Assembly: GCA_030837785.1 (NCBI GenBank)
Contig: JAUQYA010000072.1
Location: 1-21,353 of the forward strand
Length of the DNA: 21,353 bases
DNA from: Albidovulum sp.
GTDB taxonomy: Bacteria > Pseudomonadota > Alphaproteobacteria > Rhodobacterales > Rhodobacteraceae
Direction of reading: 5' to 3'
Part shown: positions 15,872 to 21,353 of the stretch, piece by piece
Layout of the letters: each line of letters starts with the position of its first letter
Numbering within the stretch: the first letter of the stretch is position 1
Program-made: the position numbers and the translations under genes
The notes under the pieces: model-generated
The model's database searches: none
The model's input: the letters and a program-made list of their open reading frames with translations, nothing else
Told to the model about the DNA's origin: nothing

Positions 15872-16616
15872 GGCGGCCCGCGTCACTTCCGGCGTGAAGA
15901 TGTAGCCCACCCCCCCGCACGGTCTTGATCAGTTTCGGATCGCCCGGAACCGCCTCGATCTTCTTGCGCAGCCGCGCCACCTGGTTGTCGATCGTCCGGT
16001 CGAGCGGCGACCATGTCTGGCCGTTGACCAGATCCATGATCTGTTCGCGCGAAAGCACCCGGCGCGGGCGTTCGAGGAAGACCTGAAGAAGCCGGAAGTC
16101 CCCGGAGGTCAGCTCGATGGCGGCACCGGCGGGATCGAGCAGTTCCATCGTCTCGGTCGTCGCGACGAAACCGGCGAAGCCAAGCTCCGTCACCGGCCCC
16201 GCCGCCGGCGCCGCGGGTTCGGGTGCCGGCACTGCGCCGCCGGTGTCCGCCGTCGAACGGCGCAGGACGGAATGGACGCGTGCCAGCATTTCGCGAATGT
16301 GGAGCGGCTTGGCGATATAGTCGTCCGCACCGACCTCGAGCCCGACGACGCGGTCGATCACGTCGCCACGTCCGGTTACCATGATGATCGGCACGTGGGA
16401 GTCGCGCCGGATTGTCCTGGCGACGTCGATGCCGCTTTCGCCGGCAAGGTTGAGATCGAGCGTGATCAGGCCGATGCCGCCCCGCCGCAGCAGGTCGAGC
16501 GCCTCGGTCCCGGCGCGCGCCTCCTCGACACGGTATCCGTCGCCCTCCAGACAGCGGCGGAGAAGCGTCCGCACGGCTGGATCGTCATCGACAACGAGTA
16601 TGGTCGTTTCGGCCAT
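15854..16616 (-). CDS. OmpR/PhoB-type response regulator (FxkR-like), frameshifted near the 3' end
   Basis: A receiver domain (residues 1-120: acidic D10-D12, phospho-acceptor D54, T81, K103) is joined by an Ala/Pro-rich linker (about 122-142) to a winged-helix DNA-binding domain (about 145-235, LTSGDFRLLQVFLERPRRVLSREQIMDL...LIKTVRG). After residue 235 a run of seven G (plus-strand C tract 15910-15916) shifts the frame. With six G the reading continues GVGYIFTPEVTRAASLPPA and stops at 15854, the normal ending of the fold, giving 253 residues. As written, the frame instead runs to 15744 with a non-homologous tail (290 residues), losing the conserved GVGY hairpin. The cause is either a sequencing error or a real lesion. 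Coordinates give the corrected gene. Divergent from the FixK-like gene, convergent with the kinase. Confidence 0.88.
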
Positions 16617-16783
16617 GCCCGATCCCCAAGTGTCTGGCCCGGTTCAGCCACCCAGATAGGCGGCGGGCGTCTGGATCAACACGCGCCCGTCAGGATGCGC
16701 CTGGTTACAAATTGATACAGAGACGATGATACGGATGCGACATTACTTTGGAAGGCTGCGATTCAGCAACCGTGGGGGTCGCC
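16617..16783. promoter_or_regulatory. Intergenic control region of response regulator and FixK-like gene
   Basis: A divergent spacer of 167 bp. GGGGATCGG precedes the response-regulator ATG, and GGGGG lies 7 nt before the FixK-like ATG. The tandem repeat at 16704-16719 is its main feature. No full FNR box is present: TTGAT at 16713 lacks its partner half-site. Confidence 0.5.
16704..16719 (+). promoter_or_regulatory. K-box-like tandem repeat GTTACA-AATT-GATACA
   Basis: Two hexamers agree in five of six positions and start 10 bp apart, one helical turn, which is the usual layout for OmpR/PhoB-type dimers. They lie 64 bp upstream of the FixK-like ATG and on the far side from the response-regulator gene. 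As I recall, the rhizobial FxkR target upstream of fixK is GTTACA-N4-GTTACA; this site would differ at one base. Binding by the adjacent response regulator is inferred. Confidence 0.6.
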
Positions 16784-17473
16784 ATGCACGCAGCCTATCT
16801 CAAACCGGTGGAGCCGTCCGAGTCCGCGATCCGGCTTCGCCTGCCCGAACGCCGGACCGGCCCCGAACCGGTCCAGCGGCGCATCCGGCCGGGCCAGCCG
16901 TTGTTTCACGAAGGCGACCACGCCGATTGTGTCTACAGGATCGTCTCTGGCGTGGTGCGCCTGACGCGATTGCAGCAGGACGGCCGGCGGCAGGTGATCT
17001 CGTTCGGCTTTCCCGGCGATCTCGTGGGTCTTCCCGACGATGACCGCCACACCACGGAATGCGAGGCGATCACCACCTGCGACATTCTGGCGCACCGTTG
17101 CCCGCGCCCGACCGGTCCCGACCGGAACCCGGACATGCAGCGGTTCCTGATGGACGCGGCGCTGCAGGAGATACGCGCGTTGCAGGACCATTTCCTGCTT
17201 CTCGGCCGCAGGCTTGCGCTCGAGAAGACCGCGGCATTCCTCCTCCTTCTTCTTGACCGCCTTTCCGAACCGCCGGGAAAGTGCCGGGCGATCCGGCTGC
17301 CGATGAACCGCACCGATATCGCCGACTACCTGGGGCTGACGCCGGAAACCGTCAGCCGATCGTTCACCGAATTGCGCGGACGGCGGGCGCTGGCGCTCGA
17401 CGACGCCAATACGGTCATCGTTCTCGACCCGGCGCAACTCCGCGCCATTGCCGAAGGCGGCGTGGAGGCGTGA
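16784..17473 (+). CDS. FixK-like Crp/Fnr-family transcriptional regulator
   Basis: A 229-residue Crp/Fnr-family protein. The N-terminal cyclic-nucleotide-binding-like barrel (about 28-105: FHEGDHADCVYRIVSGVVRL, then GRRQVISFGFPGDLVGL) leads to a dimer helix (125-160) and a winged helix whose recognition helix TPETVSRSF carries E188, S191 and R192, the E-xx-SR pattern that reads TTGAT-N4-ATCAA. The N-terminal cysteine cluster that binds [4Fe-4S] in FNR is absent, so the protein should not sense oxygen itself, as in FixK. Start at 16784: ATG after GGGGG; an upstream TTG at 16748 is also in frame. Likely controlled by the adjacent two-component pair, and a candidate activator at the two boxes near 12980-13037. 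Confidence 0.9.
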   Translation: MHAAYLKPVEPSESAIRLRLPERRTGPEPVQRRIRPGQPLFHEGDHADCVYRIVSGVVRLTRLQQDGRRQVISFGFPGDLVGLPDDDRHTTECEAITTCDILAHRCPRPTGPDRNPDMQRFLMDAALQEIRALQDHFLLLGRRLALEKTAAFLLLLLDRLSEPPGKCRAIRLPMNRTDIADYLGLTPETVSRSFTELRGRRALALDDANTVIVLDPAQLRAIAEGGVEA

Positions 17474-17490
17474 GGCGGGCGCGGGCGCCG

Positions 17491-17550
17491 TTATCGCTAA
17501 ACCATGACCCGCATCCGGGCTTGGACAAGCCGGGGTTTGGCGCTAATCGT
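17491..17550. promoter_or_regulatory. Two LacI-type operator-like sites upstream of the LacI-family gene
   Basis: TTATCGCTAA (17491-17500) and TTGGCGCTAA (17537-17546) share GTT..CGCTAA with their flanks. They have the central CG pair usual in LacI-family operators, and their centres are 46 bp apart, fit for looping or autorepression. A weak promoter candidate, TTGGAC-N17-TAATCG (17521-17549), would be covered by the second site. A short inverted repeat GGCTTG-ga-CAAGCC (17518-17531) lies between them and could end the FixK-like transcript. Confidence 0.45.
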
Positions 17551-17582
17551 TAGAAAATTGCGCCGCGGGAGGGATTTCGGGC

Positions 17583-18611
17583 ATGAACGGGCAGGTCGGA
17601 TCGCGCCGGACACTCACGCTCAGGGATGTCTCCGAGGCCTCGGGTGTCTCCGAGATGACGGTGAGCCGGGTTCTGCGCAACCGCGGCGATGTTTCCGAAT
17701 CGACCCGTGAGCGGGTGCTGGAGGCGGCCCGGACGCTCGGCTACGTGCCGAACAAGATCGCGGGCGCCCTTGCCTCGCAGCGCGTGAACCTCGTCGCCGT
17801 CGTCGTGCCGTCGCTGTCCAACCTCGTCTTCCCCGAAGTGCTGAGCGGGATATCCGAGGAACTGGAAGACAGCGGGCTTCAGCCTGTCTTCGGCGTGACG
17901 AACTACTCGGCCGAGCGCGAGGAGGCCGTGCTTTACGAGATGCTTTCCTGGCGGCCCTCCGGCGTCATCATCGCCGGGCTGGAGCACAGCGACTCGTCGC
18001 GGGCGATGCTGCAGAACGCAGGGATCCCGATCGTCGAGATCATGGACGTCGATGGTGAGGCGATCGATTCCGTCGTCGGCATCTCGCACCGCCGGGCGGG
18101 CCTGGAAATGGCGCGGGCGATCGTCAAGTCGGGCTATCGGCGGATCGGGTTTCTCGGCACCAAGATGCCGCACGATCACCGGGCGCGGAAGCGGATGGAG
18201 GGGTTCGAGGCGGGGCTGGCCGAGGCGGGACTGGTGCTTGCCGACCGCGAGTTCTATTCCGGGGGATCGGCGCTCCTGAAGGGGCGCGAGATGACGGAGG
18301 CGATCCTGAAGCGGACGCCCGATCTCGATTTCCTCTACTATTCCAATGACATGATCGGCGCGGGCGGGCTTCTCTACTGCCTGGAGAGGGGGATCGACGT
18401 GCCCGACAGGCTGGGCCTTGCCGGGTTCAACGGGGTCGACCTTCTTGACGGTTTGCCGCGGCGGCTGGCGACGATGGATGCCTGCCGGCGCGAGATCGGA
18501 CGGCGCGCGGCGGCGATCATCGCCGGGCACAGCGAGACCGGGCTGATCGGCGGCGAGAGGGTGGAGTTGACGCCGGTCCTGCAGCCGGGCGACACGATCC
18601 GACCGGCGTGA
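17583..18611 (+). CDS. LacI-family transcriptional regulator
   Basis: A 342-residue LacI/GalR-type regulator. The headpiece at about residues 10-60 (LTLRDVSEASGVSEMTVSRVLR) includes the hinge helix (NKIAGALASQR). The periplasmic-binding-like sugar/acid domain follows (LVAVVVPSLSNLVFPEVLSGI; GVIIAGLEHS; RRIGFLGTKM; DFLYYSNDMIGAGG; GLAGFNGVDL). The wording is closest to the GntR/gluconate-type subgroup, so a sugar acid is a reasonable effector guess. GGGAGGGA precedes the ATG. No catabolic operon is adjacent: upstream is fixK-like, and downstream lies convergent cobF with a 9-bp gap. Its targets are therefore probably elsewhere, besides its own promoter. Confidence 0.93.
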   Translation: MNGQVGSRRTLTLRDVSEASGVSEMTVSRVLRNRGDVSESTRERVLEAARTLGYVPNKIAGALASQRVNLVAVVVPSLSNLVFPEVLSGISEELEDSGLQPVFGVTNYSAEREEAVLYEMLSWRPSGVIIAGLEHSDSSRAMLQNAGIPIVEIMDVDGEAIDSVVGISHRRAGLEMARAIVKSGYRRIGFLGTKMPHDHRARKRMEGFEAGLAEAGLVLADREFYSGGSALLKGREMTEAILKRTPDLDFLYYSNDMIGAGGLLYCLERGIDVPDRLGLAGFNGVDLLDGLPRRLATMDACRREIGRRAAAIIAGHSETGLIGGERVELTPVLQPGDTIRPA

Positions 18612-18620
18612 GCCTGCGCG

Positions 18621-19373
18621 TCAGGCGCGGCGCAGGATGTAGATGTCCATGATCCAGCCATGGCGTTCGCGCGCGGCGGCCCGGGTGGCGATGATCCGTT
18701 CGGCGGTCTCGGCCAGCGGGCCGGACAGGGTCAGTTCGTCCTCCATGCCGAGATAGGCGCCCCACCAGATCGTGACGCCTTCGGGCGCGACGCTTTCGAA
18801 CGAACATTCGCCGTCGAGCATGACCGCGACTGTGCGCACCCCGGCGGGCCAGCCGTGGTCGCGCAACTGGCGACCGGTGGTGACGATGAAGGGCTCGCCC
18901 AGTTCGTTCAGCGGAATCGCATGGGCCGCGGTCAGTGTCTGGAGCGAAGTGATGCCCGGCACGACACGCACGGCAAGCGGCAGGGTCCGGCCGACGCGGC
19001 CGGCGATGCGCAAGGTGCTGTCATAGAGCGAAGGGTCGCCCCAGACCAGAAGCGCGACGCGCCCGTCATGACCGATTTCGGCAAGAATCGTCTCTATCCA
19101 CACCCCCGCGATCGCATCGTGCCAGTCGTCGACGCCGGCCCGGTAGCTCGGGTTCTTCGCATCGCGCAGGGGCAGGTCGAACTCGGCGATCCGCGTGGCC
19201 GGGTTGGTCAGCACCTCGGCGCAGATCGCACGGCGCAACTCCGCCAGATCGGCCTTGGTTTCGCCCTTGCGCGGGATCAGCACCAGATCGGCCGCGTTCA
19301 GCGCCTTGATCGCCTGAAGCGTCAGATGGTCAGGATTGCCGGTGCCGATGCCGATGAGGTGAAGCTCGATCAT
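18621..19373 (-). CDS. cobF: Precorrin-6A synthase (deacetylating)
   Basis: A 250-residue SAM-dependent methyltransferase of the aerobic cobalamin pathway. It methylates C-1 of precorrin-5 and releases acetate to give precorrin-6A. The tetrapyrrole-methylase fold begins at residue 2 (ELHLIGIGTGNPDHLTLQA), with LVLIPRKGETKADL, LLVWGDPSLYDST and VVPGITSLQ matching CobF. Length is normal. The start at 19373 is the first ATG, with AAGAAG 7 nt upstream; TTG codons lie just before it. Last gene of the riboswitch-led unit, separated from the CbiM-like gene by 67 bp that contain a strong hairpin. The rest of the cob pathway is not in this window. CobF marks the oxygen-dependent route. Confidence 0.95.
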   Translation of the reverse strand: MIELHLIGIGTGNPDHLTLQAIKALNAADLVLIPRKGETKADLAELRRAICAEVLTNPATRIAEFDLPLRDAKNPSYRAGVDDWHDAIAGVWIETILAEIGHDGRVALLVWGDPSLYDSTLRIAGRVGRTLPLAVRVVPGITSLQTLTAAHAIPLNELGEPFIVTTGRQLRDHGWPAGVRTVAVMLDGECSFESVAPEGVTIWWGAYLGMEDELTLSGPLAETAERIIATRAAARERHGWIMDIYILRRA

Positions 19374-19393
19374 GGGGCGCTTCTTCAACAAAA

Positions 19394-19418
19394 TGGCGCG
19401 GCCCGCAAGCCGGGCCGC
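19394..19418 (-). terminator. Strong hairpin with T-rich tail between CbiM-like gene and cobF
   Basis: GCGGCCCG (19398-19405) pairs perfectly with CGGGCCGC (19411-19418) across a 5-nt loop. Reading leftward, the stem is followed by GCCA then TTTTGTT. This looks like a rho-independent terminator or attenuator, with a slight offset before the T-run, placed within the operon just before the cobF ribosome site. Confidence 0.55.
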
Positions 19419-19440
19419 ACCGGATGGGTCGCAGGCCGGC

Positions 19441-20118
19441 TCAGGCGGCCCGGTGCAGGCGATGTTCGAACAGCCGGCCGCCGGTCAGGTCGCGCAGCGA
19501 TTTCGCCGCGGCCAGCACGGCAAGGTCGGCCAGCGGCTCGATCAGCACCACCATCATGTAGGCCGCGCCGAAGCTGGCGACCGCGGCAATGTTCGCGGCG
19601 CCGAAGCCCTGGCCATAGAAGGCCCAGAACCCGACCCAGGCGACGACCCCGGCCTGATAGGCGGTCGAAAGCGCCAGCGCCTGGCCGTAGCGCAGATCGA
19701 CATAGGCGGTGTCGGGCGCGATGATCCGCCGGGCCAGCATCTGAAGCGCGAAAAGCGGCACCAGCAGTGTGGTAACGTTCATGCCGTGTTGCGGCAGATC
19801 GAACGGCGCGAAGAACAGGCCCTGAACCAGAAGCCCGAGCCCGAGTCCCAGCGCGGCCGGCGCCGCCCCGAACAGCAGGAACAGTGTCGACCCGAGGATG
19901 AAATGCACCTCGGACACGCCGACCGGGAAGTGCGGCAGAAGCTGGAAGAAAGTGAAGACGAGCCCCGTCGTGAGGACGGTGCGGCCCGCGAACGGCAGGG
20001 CGCCGGTCGTGCGCAGCATCTTCAGGCTTTCGCGCAGCGTGACGGCGCCGACGGCGGCGCCGGTGGCATGGCCCAGCACGATCTTGGCACCGTCGACGAT
20101 GCCCGGTTCGATATGCAT
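19441..20118 (-). CDS. CbiM-like cobalt/energy-coupling-factor transporter permease
   Basis: A 225-residue integral membrane protein with about six or seven hydrophobic segments. The N-terminus MHIEPGIVDGAK keeps the Met-His start that in CbiM/NikM proteins forms part of the metal site, and SEVHFILG in the middle resembles the second conserved histidine region. The ATG at 20118 has AAGGAAA 6 nt upstream. In ECF cobalt transporters CbiM works with CbiN, CbiQ and the ATPase CbiO, none of which is visible here, so this is a solitary S-component-like gene. It lies 65 bp after cbtA in the B12-riboswitch unit, supporting cobalt uptake. Solitary CbiM-type proteins may work alone or borrow another ECF module. 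Confidence 0.85.
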   Translation of the reverse strand: MHIEPGIVDGAKIVLGHATGAAVGAVTLRESLKMLRTTGALPFAGRTVLTTGLVFTFFQLLPHFPVGVSEVHFILGSTLFLLFGAAPAALGLGLGLLVQGLFFAPFDLPQHGMNVTTLLVPLFALQMLARRIIAPDTAYVDLRYGQALALSTAYQAGVVAWVGFWAFYGQGFGAANIAAVASFGAAYMMVVLIEPLADLAVLAAAKSLRDLTGGRLFEHRLHRAA

Positions 20119-20183
20119 GATGATTTCCTTCGAGAGGTGATGAGGGCACGCGGAGCGCCGGCGCGGCGGCTCCGCGTCTTCGT

Positions 20184-20918
20184 TCAGGCGAGCGTCTTCG
20201 ACCAGAACCGTCCCGCGAGCCAGCCGAGCGCGGCCCAGACCACGAAGCCGACACCGAGCACGCGGGCCGCGAACGCGGCAGCAAGCTCGGGCGGGGCAAT
20301 GCCGTAGAACTGGTCGAGTTGCGGCGCGCCGATGACATGCGGCGCGGCCAGAAGCGCGCCGCCCAGGGCCGCGGTCAGCGCCGTGCGGCCATAGGCCAGA
20401 AGGGCAAGCCCCCCGCCGGTGGCAACAACGGTGCCAAGCCACCAGAGCTGCCGGGCGCCAAGATCGGCCGCGACCGACCCCGGAAGCTCGGGCGGAAGGC
20501 CCATCGCCGGGGCAAGCTGAAAGGCGGCAAACCCGGCAAGGCCCCAGAGCATGCCTTCGCCCGACGAGATCGTCCGGCCGAACTGTTCGGCCACGGCGAA
20601 GCCCGCCATGAGAAGGATCCCGTAGGATGCGTAGATCAGCGTGGTGAAAAGCACCGTCAGCGCATTGCGCTGGAAGCCGCTTTCCCCACCTGTCTCTGCG
20701 GCGCCGTGGTCGTGATCCGCAGCGGCTTCGCCGGCGGCATGGTCATGCCCCGTTACCGCCGGTGCCGTGGCCGAAGCCTCGAAATGCACGAGCGCGCCGG
20801 ATTCATATTGCTCGCCCAGAAGGATCAGCTGCTGGACGAACGCGAAATGCAGCAGAGCCGCAATCAGCCCTGCCGCAAAGCCGGCGATGATGCCGCCGGC
20901 CAGCATGCGTTTGATCAT
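20184..20918 (-). CDS. cbtA: Cobalt transporter subunit CbtA
   Basis: A 244-residue membrane protein of the CbtA family, a proposed cobalt transporter found under B12 riboswitches. Hydrophobic helices lie at about 6-28, 90-110, 122-140, 155-175, 178-195 and 215-237. Between the first two helices is a His/Asp-rich loop (HDH at 58-60, DHDHG at 68-72), a likely metal-collecting site. The N-terminus MIKRMLAGGIIAGFAAGL is typical of the family. It follows cbtB by 21 bp. Transport is inferred from family and riboswitch context; the mechanism is not established. Confidence 0.93.
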   Translation of the reverse strand: MIKRMLAGGIIAGFAAGLIAALLHFAFVQQLILLGEQYESGALVHFEASATAPAVTGHDHAAGEAAADHDHGAAETGGESGFQRNALTVLFTTLIYASYGILLMAGFAVAEQFGRTISSGEGMLWGLAGFAAFQLAPAMGLPPELPGSVAADLGARQLWWLGTVVATGGGLALLAYGRTALTAALGGALLAAPHVIGAPQLDQFYGIAPPELAAAFAARVLGVGFVVWAALGWLAGRFWSKTLA

Positions 20919-20939
20919 GAGGTCAGACCGTCTGCCCGC

Positions 20940-21110
20940 TCAGTGGCAGGGGAACCCGGTCGCGTGGCGCATGTCGTGCGCGGCGTCGTGCAGCGTGGCC
21001 GATTGGGCATGGCCCGCCACGAAAAGGACGGTGGCGCCGATCAGCGCAATAAAGACGATCGAAAGGGCGGCCGAACCGGTCTTGGCGGCGGCTTTGGTCA
21101 TCGCGGTCAT
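20940..21110 (-). CDS. cbtB: Cobalt transporter subunit CbtB
   Basis: A 56-residue single-helix membrane protein (hydrophobic segment about 15-35). It ends in the CbtB signature, a His-rich tail DMRHATGFPCH with several histidines and one cysteine positioned to bind metal. Start choice: ATG 21110 has GGAG with ideal 6-nt spacing. In-frame ATGs at 21116 and 21122 are too close to, or overlap, that site. First gene after the cobalamin riboswitch, followed by cbtA. Confidence 0.92.
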   Translation of the reverse strand: MTAMTKAAAKTGSAALSIVFIALIGATVLFVAGHAQSATLHDAAHDMRHATGFPCH

Positions 21111-21157
21111 GTTCATCTCCATGCCGTCACACCCGACGGCGTTCGCGTTGCCTTGCT

Positions 21158-21352
21158 CGCATGGCCGGTCTCCTGACTTGCGGGTCTCAGCGGCTTTTCC
21201 GCCTTCCCGGGGCCGGTGCCCCAGTGGCATCTGGAAAGCCGCTCGCCGCTTACAGTCGCGGGGGCGGTTGAGGCTTCGGGTGCCGCCTTTGGTCCACCCT
21301 ACCCCATTCCCGTTTCAGTCCGGGCGCTTTGCGCCTGCCGGACACCATACGC
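21158..21352 (-). ncRNA. Cobalamin (B12) riboswitch
   Basis: On the minus strand the leader of cbtB shows the conserved aptamer parts in order: GAAACGGGAA, ACCGCCCCCGCGACTGTAA, GCCACTGG, CCGGGAAGGCGG and the B12 box AGTCAGGAGACCGGCC (21163-21178). The closing P1 helix can be traced between CGTATGG near 21352 and CCATGCG at 21158-21164, so the aptamer is essentially complete within the window. It should switch off cbtB-cbtA-cbiM-like (and perhaps cobF) when adenosylcobalamin is plentiful. About 40 nt separate it from the first ATG, and the ribosome site is probably part of the expression platform. Confidence 0.96.
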
Positions 21353-21353
21353 C

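Noticed and set aside
16713..16726. FNR box upstream of the FixK-like gene
   Set aside because: TTGAT is present but the partner half is AGACG, not ATCAA. The TTGAT is better explained as part of the GTTACA/GATACA repeat.

Overview
The window looks like chromosomal DNA of a Rhodobacterales-type alphaproteobacterium. The evidence is high GC content with long shadow ORFs opposite most genes, a DHG-type FAD/Fe-S oxidase, the aerobic cobalamin gene cobF next to cbtAB under a B12 riboswitch, and a FixL/FixK-like oxygen-sensing set. This placement comes from gene content only. No phage, IS element, CRISPR array or rRNA was seen.

Left part (1-8291), a C2/C3 acid catabolic cluster. Reading leftward there is an HpcH/HpaI aldolase, a glycerate 2-kinase (ttuD), a 304-bp gap, a thiamine-diphosphate enzyme and a hydantoinase A-like ATPase that runs off the left edge. 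A tartronate semialdehyde reductase (glxR) is transcribed divergently from the aldolase. Aldolase, reductase and kinase together suggest the route hydroxy-oxo acid to tartronate semialdehyde (plus pyruvate) to glycerate to phosphoglycerate. The ThDP enzyme keeps the catalytic Glu that true glyoxylate carboligase lacks. Two LysR regulators follow.

Middle (8354-12200). A 940-residue FAD/4Fe-4S D-2-hydroxyacid dehydrogenase of the YdiJ type is divergent from the second LysR. It is followed by an XRE-cupin regulator on the opposite strand, a non-coding stretch, and a tRNA-Arg(CCU) with encoded CCA and a likely promoter.

Oxygen-signalling block (12268-17473). A phosphoribosyltransferase is divergent from a Rip-type M50-CBS membrane protease. 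The space between them holds two FNR/FixK-like boxes. The protease gene abuts a hybrid kinase whose PAS domain carries the haem-pocket residues of FixL. Facing it is an OmpR/PhoB-type response regulator, here frameshifted in a G7 tract. Divergent from that regulator is a FixK-like Crp/Fnr activator preceded by the tandem repeat GTTACA-N4-GATACA. The arrangement strongly resembles the rhizobial hFixL-FxkR-FixK cascade. The FixK-like boxes upstream of the protease suggest the circuit feeds back onto it.

Right part (17583-21353). A LacI-family regulator has two operator-like sites upstream. It is followed by a leftward cobalamin unit: B12 riboswitch, cbtB, cbtA, a CbiM-like permease, a hairpin and cobF.
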